Origin: Streptomyces albus subsp. chlorinus
Lineage (GTDB): Bacteria; Actinomycetota; Actinomycetes; Streptomycetales; Streptomycetaceae
Assembly (NCBI RefSeq): GCF_013302895.1
Contig: NZ_VJOK01000001.1
Coordinates: 5,188,557 to 5,252,556 of the forward strand
Reading direction: 5' to 3'
DNA: 64,000 bases
This document shows, piece after piece, positions 23,419-30,212 of the stretch; position 1 is the stretch's first letter; each line of letters begins with the position of its first letter. Made by a program: the position numbers and the translations under genes. The notes under the pieces were generated by a model that was given only the letters and a program-made list of their open reading frames with translations, did no database searches and was not told the origin of the DNA.

Positions 23419-24191
23419 CGCACACCTCGCTTCCGAGCGGCGTCTCCCCGTATCCGGCCGCTCTGCCGCGATCGTGGCACGCGGCAAGGCCCCGGCTCAG
23501 GGCGAGCTGAGCGGGCGGGCGCACGTCTCTCACCCGATCGAGATCCCGCCCCCGCCGCATCCGGCGGTCGTGGCCGCCCCGCATCGGAGGAGACCCGCGG
23601 GGGACGGAGCCGGCACCGACTCCCGCCCCGGCGCCATCGCGGCAGCTCCAAGATGGTAAGAAGCCCGGAGCACACCGTTCCGGGACCCGAATACGTGCTC
23701 CCATAGCGCTTCTCAGCTCCGAGGTCCAGCACCCCGGGTTCGGCCCCTCATCACCCGTACGTGTGAAGACTCCGCCGAAGCCTCCTCGCTCGCCCGGCCT
23801 CGGGCGCTTCAGCGTCCGCCGCCGGTGCTGCCCTCGCCGGTGATCCCCGTCCTTGTCCGGGAGCGCGCCTCGTCAAGGCTGCTCCGCTCCTCACCGAGCG
23901 CCTTCGGACCGACGTTCCCCGCTTCTCGCCCCGGCTCGCCGTCCCCGGCCTGCCCGCGAGCCCCCGCCCTTTCACCCCCCGGCTTTCCGGGCCACCGGCT
24001 CCACACCACCGACTCCCCGCTCCGGCCCCCTCGCGCTAGGCTCCACACCCCGGCCAGCGCCCCCTCCCGTCCCGCGCCTCCCCACCCGCTAGCTCCACCC
24101 CGTCTCGCGCCCCACCCCGTCCCGTACGCCCCGCGCCCCACCCCACCCCGCGATTCACCCCGTTCGTGATCCATCCCGCTCCCGCCCCCGC
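23419..24191. other. 773-bp gene-free interval
   Basis: This interval holds the promoter of the NlpC/P60 gene on its left. Its right part (about 23950-24180) is low-complexity C-rich sequence (CCCCGC/CCACCC runs). Several open frames cross it, but none has a ribosome-binding site, protein-like composition or typical codon bias. No RNA gene is recognised. Confidence 0.5.
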
Positions 24192-25244
24192 TCAGCGGCC
24201 CCACAGCCTCCGCCCCGTCAGCGAGCGGGCCTCGTCGGTGCGGTGGCGAATCTCGTGGACGTACGGTTCCGGGAGCCACTCGCGGGCCGGGCGGTCGGCC
24301 GAGCCCGACGGGTCCAGGGTGCGGGCGAGGGACTCCGGGTCGGGGCGTGCCTCGGGTGTCTTGTGGAGGCAGGCCAGCAACGGGGCGCGCAGCGCGTCGG
24401 GAACCCCGGTCAGGTCGGGGATCTCGCCGCGGGTGGCGGGCAGGGCGCCGGCGGCGAAGGGCTGCTGTGCGGTCGCCGCCAGCACCAGTACCGCTCCCAG
24501 GGAGAAGACGTCGTCCGCGCGGCGAGCGGGCAGTCCGTGACCGACCGTCTCCCCGAGGTCGGCACCCGCGCGGCCCGGGAGCGCGGACGGCTGACCCAGC
24601 GCGATGCCGTGTTCCACCACTTGCGGCCGCTCGGCGGTCAGCAGCACGTTCTCTGCCCGCAGGTCCCGGTGTGCCGTGCCCGCCGTGTGCAGGGCTGTCA
24701 GAGCACGGGCCAGGGCTCCCCCGAGTGCCCGGACCGACATCTCCGGCAGGGGCCCGTACGACGCCACCAGCGCCGCCAGGGGCAGGCCCGGCGCGAAGGC
24801 CTGTGCGATCCAGGGGTGATCGCTGTCCAGCTCGCAGGCGAGTGCGTCGGCGACGAAGGGGCTCTCGACCGTCTCCGCGATACGACTCGTCTCCTGGCGC
24901 AGCCGCGCCCGCATCTGACGGTCACGCAGCAGTTCGGGCCGGACGGCGCGCACAGCCGCTGTCCGCTTGCGCACGCCCCGGCGTGGGGCACCCCTGCCGA
25001 GGTAGACCGTGCCGGTCCCGCCCCGTCCGAGGACGCCGTACAGCCGGAAGGGACCGAGCCGCTGTGGGCCGGTCTCGGGCAGCCGCGCGATTCCTCCGAG
25101 CACGGAAGCAGAAAACAGCCTCGCCAATGGCCTGTCCAGGTCGAGGAGCGCCAGAACGGATGGCGCGAAGACGTCCAGCGCACGCCTCGAGCGCGCCCCG
25201 GCGGCGCCCGCTCCCCGTGGGCACCGGAACCGTCCCGTCCCCAC
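24192..25244 (-). CDS. Degenerate Ser/Thr protein kinase (probable pseudokinase)
   Basis: A 350-residue protein with the outline of a Hanks-type kinase. The glycine loop VLGRGGTGTVYLG (about 71-83) is intact. The VAIK lysine is replaced by Arg (AAVRAV, Arg99). The catalytic loop is HRDLRAEN (192-199) with Asp194 and Asn199 kept but the usual Lys replaced by Arg. The Mg-binding DFG is EHG (211-213), and the DVFSLG segment of subdomain IX remains. Loss of the VAIK Lys and the DFG Asp argues against normal phosphotransfer. There are no transmembrane or PASTA domains. The start is uncertain: GTG 25244 gives an odd N-terminus, while GTG 25103 would begin 16 residues before the conserved RLGPFRL. 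Confidence 0.8.
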   Translation of the reverse strand: MGTGRFRCPRGAGAAGARSRRALDVFAPSVLALLDLDRPLARLFSASVLGGIARLPETGPQRLGPFRLYGVLGRGGTGTVYLGRGAPRRGVRKRTAAVRAVRPELLRDRQMRARLRQETSRIAETVESPFVADALACELDSDHPWIAQAFAPGLPLAALVASYGPLPEMSVRALGGALARALTALHTAGTAHRDLRAENVLLTAERPQVVEHGIALGQPSALPGRAGADLGETVGHGLPARRADDVFSLGAVLVLAATAQQPFAAGALPATRGEIPDLTGVPDALRAPLLACLHKTPEARPDPESLARTLDPSGSADRPAREWLPEPYVHEIRHRTDEARSLTGRRLWGR

Positions 25245-25502
25245 CGCTCACCGGCTGTCGCCACGGCAGGCGGTCCCACCGGCCCTGTTGCCGCACGGTG
25301 CGAGCAGACCCCTCCGCTCGGAAGCCCCGGACGTCGGGCCTGCGCAAAGTGGACTGGACCACTGTCAGTGGCGTGCGCCCCGCTGTCACCGGCGCCGCGC
25401 TCGCGCTGTCCGCGACACCACGGTTCTGCTGTCCGCGGTGCTGCGGCTCTGCCGCCCGCGCGGCGCCACGGCCAGCTGTCTGCGGTGCGCCACGACGCGC
25501 TG

Positions 25503-25778
25503 TCAGCGGCGTCGCGTCCCCCGCCACGGCAGTCGCGCCAGTGGCCCCTTCTCGGGGCGGCCGTCCGGTTCGTATACGTACGCCCAGCCACGCGGCAGCC
25601 CCAGCCGGTTCAACGCGGCAGGCTCCAGCCGGTAGACGTGCACCGTCGCCGGGCCGCCGTCCGGAGCCGGAACCGGTATCTCGTAGGTGCGCGGTGGTCT
25701 GCCCGTCGGCCCGAGCGGTACGGACAGGGTGCGGCCGTCCAACGGGCCGCCGCGGAAAGTCGTCTCCTCGCTGCGCAC
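25503..25778 (-). CDS. Small conserved-type hypothetical protein
   Basis: A 91-residue protein not assigned to a family. It begins MRSEETTFRGGPLDGRTLSVPLG, the beginning seen in small phage-like or actinobacterial proteins of the GGPLDG type. A beta-rich core follows (TYEIPVPAPDGG...ATVHVYRLEP), then an aromatic segment WAYVYEPDG. The protein is soluble, with no signal peptide. It ends 258 bp upstream of the pseudokinase gene and begins 3 bp after the soxR stop on the same strand, so it is probably cotranscribed with soxR. Confidence 0.6.
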   Translation of the reverse strand: MRSEETTFRGGPLDGRTLSVPLGPTGRPPRTYEIPVPAPDGGPATVHVYRLEPAALNRLGLPRGWAYVYEPDGRPEKGPLARLPWRGTRRR

Positions 25779-25781
25779 GCC

Positions 25782-26543
25782 TCAGACCGCCTCGGCGGCG
25801 GATTCACGCTCGGGTGCACACTCGGACGCACAGGACGTGGAGAAGCCGTCTCCCTGTACGGAGCCGTCCCTCTGCACGGAGCCGTCCCCTCGCGCGGAGC
25901 CGTTCCCCTGTGTGGAACCGCGCTCCCGCACGGAGCGGTCCCCCCGTACGGAGCCGCCCGCGTACACGGAGCGGCCCCTGTTGGAGGTGGCCCCATCCGA
26001 GGCGGCGCTCCCGTCTGAGGCGGTGCCCCCGTCTGAGGCGGTGCCCCCGCCCACGCCGCCGTCCACGCGTGCCGGGTCGGGATCGCACGGCTGGGCGAGC
26101 TGGCGGGCACCCGGGCCCTCCTGTCCGAGCCGGTCCTTCGGGTTGACCAGGGCGCAGGCCGTCAGTGACAGGCAGCCGCAGCCGATGCAGTCGGTGAGGT
26201 GGTCGCGGAGCTGCTCCAGCAGGGCGATCCGTTGGTTGAGGTCCTCACGCCAGCACTCGGAGACGGCCGCCCAGTCGTCGCGGGTGGGCGTACGCTCCTC
26301 CGGCAGCACGGAGAGCGCCGCGCGGATGGAGGCGAGGGGGATGCCGAGCCGCTGGGAGGCACGGATGAAGGCGACCCGGCGCAGCGTGTCGCGGCTGTAG
26401 CGGCGCTGGTTGCCCGAGGTACGCCGGCTGCGGATCAGCCCTTCGCGCTCGTAGAAGCGCAGTGCGGATGTCGCCACACCGGCGCGCTCCGCCAGTTCTC
26501 CGACGGTGGCTTCCTTGGCCTTCCAGGACAGATGAGTCGCCAT
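25782..26543 (-). CDS. soxR: SoxR redox-sensing MerR regulator with repeat-coded C-terminal tail
   Basis: A 253-residue MerR-family activator. An N-terminal winged helix (VGELAERAGVATSALRFYEREGLI) and a dimerisation helix are followed by the [2Fe-2S] ligands in C-I-G-C-G-C-x5-C. In Streptomyces, SoxR responds to redox-active metabolites rather than superoxide alone. The usual protein ends about 40 residues after the cluster; here about 100 extra residues follow, largely hexapeptide repeats (GSVRGD, GSARGD, GSVQRD, GSVQGD) and TASDG units. The ATG at 26543 is chosen over GTG 26549 because a TAGGCT -10 element lies exactly six bases before it, implying a leaderless mRNA. Confidence 0.9.
   Translation of the reverse strand: MATHLSWKAKEATVGELAERAGVATSALRFYEREGLIRSRRTSGNQRRYSRDTLRRVAFIRASQRLGIPLASIRAALSVLPEERTPTRDDWAAVSECWREDLNQRIALLEQLRDHLTDCIGCGCLSLTACALVNPKDRLGQEGPGARQLAQPCDPDPARVDGGVGGGTASDGGTASDGSAASDGATSNRGRSVYAGGSVRGDRSVRERGSTQGNGSARGDGSVQRDGSVQGDGFSTSCASECAPERESAAEAV
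25837..26048 (-). repeat. 18-bp coding minisatellite in the soxR tail
   Basis: Seven consecutive 18-bp units at 25855-25980 (core ACGGAGCCGTCCC), a degenerate unit at 25837-25854, and a second set of 18-bp units at 26013-26030 and 26031-26048 (identical) plus one divergent neighbour. The period is a multiple of three, so copy changes keep frame. Confidence 0.9.
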
Positions 26544-26549
26544 GGCCAC

Positions 26550-26579
26550 AGCCTAGCCCGGCTTCAAGTGTTCTTTAAG
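26550..26579 (-). promoter_or_regulatory. soxR promoter with overlapping dyad
   Basis: On the minus strand, -35 TTAAAG and -10 TAGGCT (26550-26555) are separated by 17 bp. The dyad CTTAAAG-N4-CTTGAAG (26562-26579) covers the -35 and part of the spacer. SoxR sites are dyads in the promoter spacer, so autoregulation is plausible. Further upstream (26600-26829) no gene is seen. Confidence 0.55.
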
Positions 26580-26829
26580 TCTGCGTCTTGGGCCGGCCTC
26601 TCAGACCTGCGCTCCTCCGGGAGGTCGGCCTCTCGCGTCTGCGCTCCTCCCGGACGACACCTCCCCGGCGTCCACAACCCCCGCGTCCACACCCCGGCGA
26701 CCACGGACCCGGGCGACCACGCGCCCCAGACGACCACCCCCGGGCGATCGCACCCGACCCCGGACGACCACACACGCCCGGGCGCAGCGACCCCGGCCGG
26801 GCGGCTCTCGGCCGGCCGCCCCCGCCTCG

Positions 26830-27567
26830 TCACTGTCCCAGCAGGTGTTCCGAGTCGGCCACCACCGGCAGCACCCGGCGCACCAGCTCCGCCACGGGGC
26901 CCTCGGGCTCCTCCATGGCGAGGGCCCTTCTGGCGGCTTCGGCGGTCACGGGGTCCGAGGCGGCGGTGGCCACCAGCACGGCGACGAAATGGTGCACCAG
27001 CCAGTCCCGCAGCTCGGAAATGGGTGGCTGTTTGCCCTCGTCCAGCCAGATGAGGGAGGCCGCCTCGACGGCCGCGATCCAGGTGCGTACGGCCATCCGC
27101 AGCCGTGCCGATCCGGGGCCTGCCGCGGCTTCCAGGTGGGCCAGGATCTGGCCGGCCGCATCCCTGCGCACCTCGTCGACGATGGCACTGGTGCGGGAGG
27201 TCTCCACCACGCTGCCGCCCTGGAGGAGCGCCATGAAGCCGGCGTCGTGCTCGTCGACGAACGCCAGGTAGCGGTCGAGCGCCCGGGCCAGCCGTGTGGT
27301 GAGCGGACCGGTGTGCGGCTCGGCGAAGCACTGTTCGAGCCGGTCGGCGGCGCTGCGCAGTGCCGCCTCGTAGAGCTGCTGCTTGCCGCCGGGGAAGTAC
27401 CGGTAGACGAGGGGACGCGAGACGCCCGCGGAGGCCGCAACATCGTCCAGAGAGACGTCCTCCGGCAGGCGGTGCGCGAACAGGTCGAGTGCGTGGCTGA
27501 GCAGTTGGCTGCGCCGCTCGTCCACGCTCAGCCTGCGATACGCCGGTGCGGTGCCGCTGCTGCTCAT
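26830..27567 (-). CDS. TetR family transcriptional regulator
   Basis: A 245-residue repressor-type protein. The N-terminal helix-turn-helix reads DVSLDDVAASAGVSRPLVYRYFPGGKQQLYEAAL. The ligand-binding region is all-helical, including LARALDRYLAFVDEHDAGFMALLQGG, a pattern common in Streptomyces TetR proteins of unknown ligand. The downstream partner on the same strand is soxR, 280 bp away; upstream on the same strand is an AurF-like di-iron gene. It may control the di-iron genes, but the sequence shows no proof. Confidence 0.88.
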   Translation of the reverse strand: MSSSGTAPAYRRLSVDERRSQLLSHALDLFAHRLPEDVSLDDVAASAGVSRPLVYRYFPGGKQQLYEAALRSAADRLEQCFAEPHTGPLTTRLARALDRYLAFVDEHDAGFMALLQGGSVVETSRTSAIVDEVRRDAAGQILAHLEAAAGPGSARLRMAVRTWIAAVEAASLIWLDEGKQPPISELRDWLVHHFVAVLVATAASDPVTAEAARRALAMEEPEGPVAELVRRVLPVVADSEHLLGQ

Positions 27568-27790
27568 GCAGGGCAGCGTAACCGCTGCGGTGCGCAGAGG
27601 TGTTCCCTGGCTCCTCCGTACTTCCTCACGAGGGCTTCACAGGGGGTTCACGGCCGCCCCGCCGGACACCTCGCACCCCGCGCACCCCACGCAGCCCTCC
27701 CCGCGTCGGACAGGACACACCCTTCGATGGCCGGACGGGACGCAGCCTCGGTGTACCGGTCGCGCAGATGCGAGGCCCCGCGAGAGACGC

Positions 27791-27910
27791 CCCGCCTCGT
27801 TCCGTACGGAACCCGCCTCGTTCCGTACGGGACTCGCACGGGTACCCGGCCTCACCGCGACCGGGTCCTCCCTCACGCGACCGGGTCCTCCCTCACGCGA
27901 TCGGATCCTC
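27791..27910. repeat. Short tandem repeats in the tetR / di-iron gene interval
   Basis: A 21-bp unit with core CCTCGTTCCGTACGG occurs twice (27795-27834), its first copy containing the perfect 14-bp palindrome GTTCCGTACGGAAC. Immediately after, a 20-bp unit (CCGGGTCCTCCCTCACGCGA) occurs twice in tandem (27861-27880, 27881-27900), with partial copies on either side. The interval 27568-27908 holds no gene. Confidence 0.7.
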
Positions 27911-28856
27911 ACTTGGCCAGCAGGCCCGAACTCACCCACAGCCTGCGGCCGACGCCGCGCAGTACGCCGATCTCGTCGAGGAAGTCGGTCAGCCGCTTTG
28001 CGCCGGTCTGCATGATGTCGCGGCGGTGTCCGCTGGCCTTCACCTGGGCGACAGCCTCCCGCTTGTCCAGGCCGACGTTCTCGTACACCTGCGGGTTGAC
28101 GAAGGAGATGGAGAAGACGCGGGCCGCCTCGCCGGAGCTGAGCCGGGTCAGCTCGGCCTCCCAGCGGGGGCAGCTGACCATCTGGCGGCGCAGCTCCTCG
28201 CGCGCGTAGCGCACATGGCGCGCCTCCTCGATGACGTGGATCCGCGTCACGCCGCGCACCAGTGGCTGGATGCGCTCGTCCGGGAAGGTCAGCCGCTGCA
28301 TCCAGTCGAGGATCTCCTCACCCAGCAGTGTGCAGGTGAACGAACCGGGCGTGGTGGAGACGGTCTTGAGGATGCGCGCCAGGTTGTGGTGCAGCCGCGA
28401 GACGGGGTAGGCGGGTGCGCCGCCCCGCTTGATCATGCGGGCGAACATCATGGAGTGGCGGCACTCGTCCGCGATCTCGGTCAGCGCGTACCGCACATGG
28501 TTGCTGGTGAGCGGCTTGTCGTAGATGTGCCGCACCAGCAGCTGCATCAGGATGACCTCGAACCAGATGCCCAGCGAGGCGAGTGAGGCCGCCTCGTGCC
28601 GGGCCAGTTCCCTGCGCTGCTCCTCGGACATGCGGCGCCACAGGGGCGTGTCGTAGAGCGACACCAGCTCCGGCGGCCAGAACCACTTGTCGTCCGCGAG
28701 CGGTGCGTCCCAGTCGAGTTCGGTGTCCGGGTCGAAGGAGTGCTTCCGGGAGGACTCCAGGAGGCGCTCCGCGACCTGCTCACGGTCCTTGAGCAGACCG
28801 AGGGCGTCCCTGAGCACCTCGCGTTCCCTGTCGGCGATGTCAGGCGCTGTTGTCAT
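27909..28856 (-). CDS. AurF-like di-iron oxygenase
   Basis: A 315-residue soluble four-helix-bundle di-iron protein of the AurF/p-aminobenzoate N-oxygenase family. The iron ligands are visible as two repeats: Glu in WFEVILMQ followed by ADECRH about 30 residues later, and Glu in LLGEEILDW followed by IEEARHVRY. AurF relatives oxidise arylamines or other substrates using O2; the substrate here cannot be read from the sequence. No biosynthetic cluster surrounds it. The ATG at 28856 lies 199 bp from the divergent ferritin-like gene, so the two may share control. Confidence 0.85.
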   Translation of the reverse strand: MTTAPDIADREREVLRDALGLLKDREQVAERLLESSRKHSFDPDTELDWDAPLADDKWFWPPELVSLYDTPLWRRMSEEQRRELARHEAASLASLGIWFEVILMQLLVRHIYDKPLTSNHVRYALTEIADECRHSMMFARMIKRGGAPAYPVSRLHHNLARILKTVSTTPGSFTCTLLGEEILDWMQRLTFPDERIQPLVRGVTRIHVIEEARHVRYAREELRRQMVSCPRWEAELTRLSSGEAARVFSISFVNPQVYENVGLDKREAVAQVKASGHRRDIMQTGAKRLTDFLDEIGVLRGVGRRLWVSSGLLAK

Positions 28857-28899
28857 TGCTGGGGCACCTCTTCGTTCGGGGGTGCCGGTCCACGAGGGG

Positions 28900-28993
28900 G
28901 TTACCGGCGGTCACATCCGCTGTCCTTCTTATGAGACTGCTTGTCAGTAAGGACGTCAATCCCTCGCGCACAACTCGTTGACCGACCGGTAAC
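28900..28993. promoter_or_regulatory. Divergent control region of the two di-iron genes
   Basis: An outer inverted repeat, GTTACCGGCGGTCA (28900-28913) and the complement of GTTACCGGTCGGTCA (28979-28993), places one near-identical element beside each gene. Between them lies a smaller dyad ACTG-N5-CAGT (about 28936-28948). The layout suggests one regulator acting on both promoters, with the nearby TetR as a candidate. Confidence 0.5.
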
Positions 28994-29055
28994 ACGCGTG
29001 TGAGCCTGCCAAGTGCCCGTCCACGCAGGGCGGTCCGTGACCGAAGGAGATGTCC

Positions 29056-30165
29056 GTGTCCACACACGCTCTCTACGCGCGCGCAACCGACGCCCCCCAC
29101 TGGCAGGTGCCCGCCTTTGGCAGCGCCCGCTTCTCCTGGGAGTACGACGACGGCCGTGACCGTCTCCTCGCCCTCTACCAGAAGGGCAAGGACAAACAGT
29201 GGGACGGACAGCGCCGTATCGACTGGGACCTGGAAGTCGATCCGTACGACCCGCTGGGCACCCCCGACGAGGCCCTGACGCTCTACGGCACGCCCTACTG
29301 GGGCAAGATGAGCGAGGCGGAGCGCGGCGAACTGCGCCGGCACTACGCCTCCTGGCAGTTCAGCCAGTTCCTCCACGGCGAACAGGGCGCCATGGTCTGC
29401 GCCGCTCGCATAGTGGAGTCCGTGCCCGACATGGACGCGAAGTTCTACTCGGCCACCCAGACCATGGACGAGGCCCGGCACGCCGAGATCTACGGCCGCT
29501 TTCTCCACGAGAAGGTCGGCATGCTCTACCCGATCAACGACAACCTCCAGTCGCTCCTGGGCGACACCTTGCGCGACTCCCGTTGGGACATGCCGTACCT
29601 GGGCATGCAGGTGCTGATCGAGGGGCTGGCACTGGCCGCCTTCGGGATGATCCGCGACACCACCGACAAGCCGCTGCCCAAACAGATCCTCGCCTACGTC
29701 ATGCAGGACGAGGCCCGCCATGTCGCCTTCGGCCGGATGGCACTGCGCGACTACTACAAGCATCTGTCGGACGCCGAGTTGCGCGAGCGTGAGGAGTTCG
29801 TCATTGAGGGCTGCCATCTGATGCGCGACCGTCTCAAGGGTGCCGAGGTGCTGGAGAACTTCGGCATCCCGCGCGCCGAGGCCGACGCCTTCAGCGAGCA
29901 GTCCGAATACCTCCAGCTGTTCCGCAAGCTCCTCTTCAGCCGCATCGTCCCCTGTGTGCGCGACATCGGCCTGTGGGGGGAGCGTCTCCAGCGCGCCTAT
30001 GTGGACATGGGCGTCTTCGAGATGGGCGACCAGAACCTCGACCTCCTGATGGCACAGGACGAGGAGGTGGCCGAGAAGCTGGACGCCGAGCGCTTCGCTG
30101 CGGAGGAGGCCGAACGGACCGCAGAGGTGGCCGAAGCCATCGAGGAGGGCAAGACTCTTCAGTAG
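29056..30165 (+). CDS. Ferritin-like di-iron protein
   Basis: A 369-residue ferritin-like/R2-like helical-bundle protein. Two ligand sets are visible: Glu in FLHGEQGAMV with TMDEARHAEIYGRF, and Glu in LIEGLALAAFGM with MQDEARHVAFGRM. That pattern supports a di-iron oxidase or oxygenase with unknown substrate; the acidic C-terminus (EEVAEKLDAERFAAEEAERT) is coiled-coil-like. An ATG at 29050 directly abuts AAGGAG with no spacing, so the GTG at 29056, six bases from the GGAG, is the likely start. It is divergent from the AurF-like gene and followed 47 bp later by dnaK on the same strand, probably in one transcript. Confidence 0.82.
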   Translation: MSTHALYARATDAPHWQVPAFGSARFSWEYDDGRDRLLALYQKGKDKQWDGQRRIDWDLEVDPYDPLGTPDEALTLYGTPYWGKMSEAERGELRRHYASWQFSQFLHGEQGAMVCAARIVESVPDMDAKFYSATQTMDEARHAEIYGRFLHEKVGMLYPINDNLQSLLGDTLRDSRWDMPYLGMQVLIEGLALAAFGMIRDTTDKPLPKQILAYVMQDEARHVAFGRMALRDYYKHLSDAELREREEFVIEGCHLMRDRLKGAEVLENFGIPRAEADAFSEQSEYLQLFRKLLFSRIVPCVRDIGLWGERLQRAYVDMGVFEMGDQNLDLLMAQDEEVAEKLDAERFAAEEAERTAEVAEAIEEGKTLQ

Positions 30166-30212
30166 CCGGTGCAGCCCACAAGGCACTCAAGGCACTCCTG
30201 AGGAGGACGGCC

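Noticed and set aside
23809..24279. Overlapping open frames on both strands in the C-rich interval
   Set aside because: Low-complexity Pro/Arg/Ser or Gly/Arg composition and no ribosome-binding site.
27851..27910. Possible CRISPR-like array
   Set aside because: The 20-bp units are in direct tandem with no spacers, and no cas gene is present.
28840..30186. 448-residue frame antisense to the ferritin-like gene, and the 583-residue frame antisense to dnaK (30159-31910)
   Set aside because: Both mirror clearly conserved genes and lack family features.
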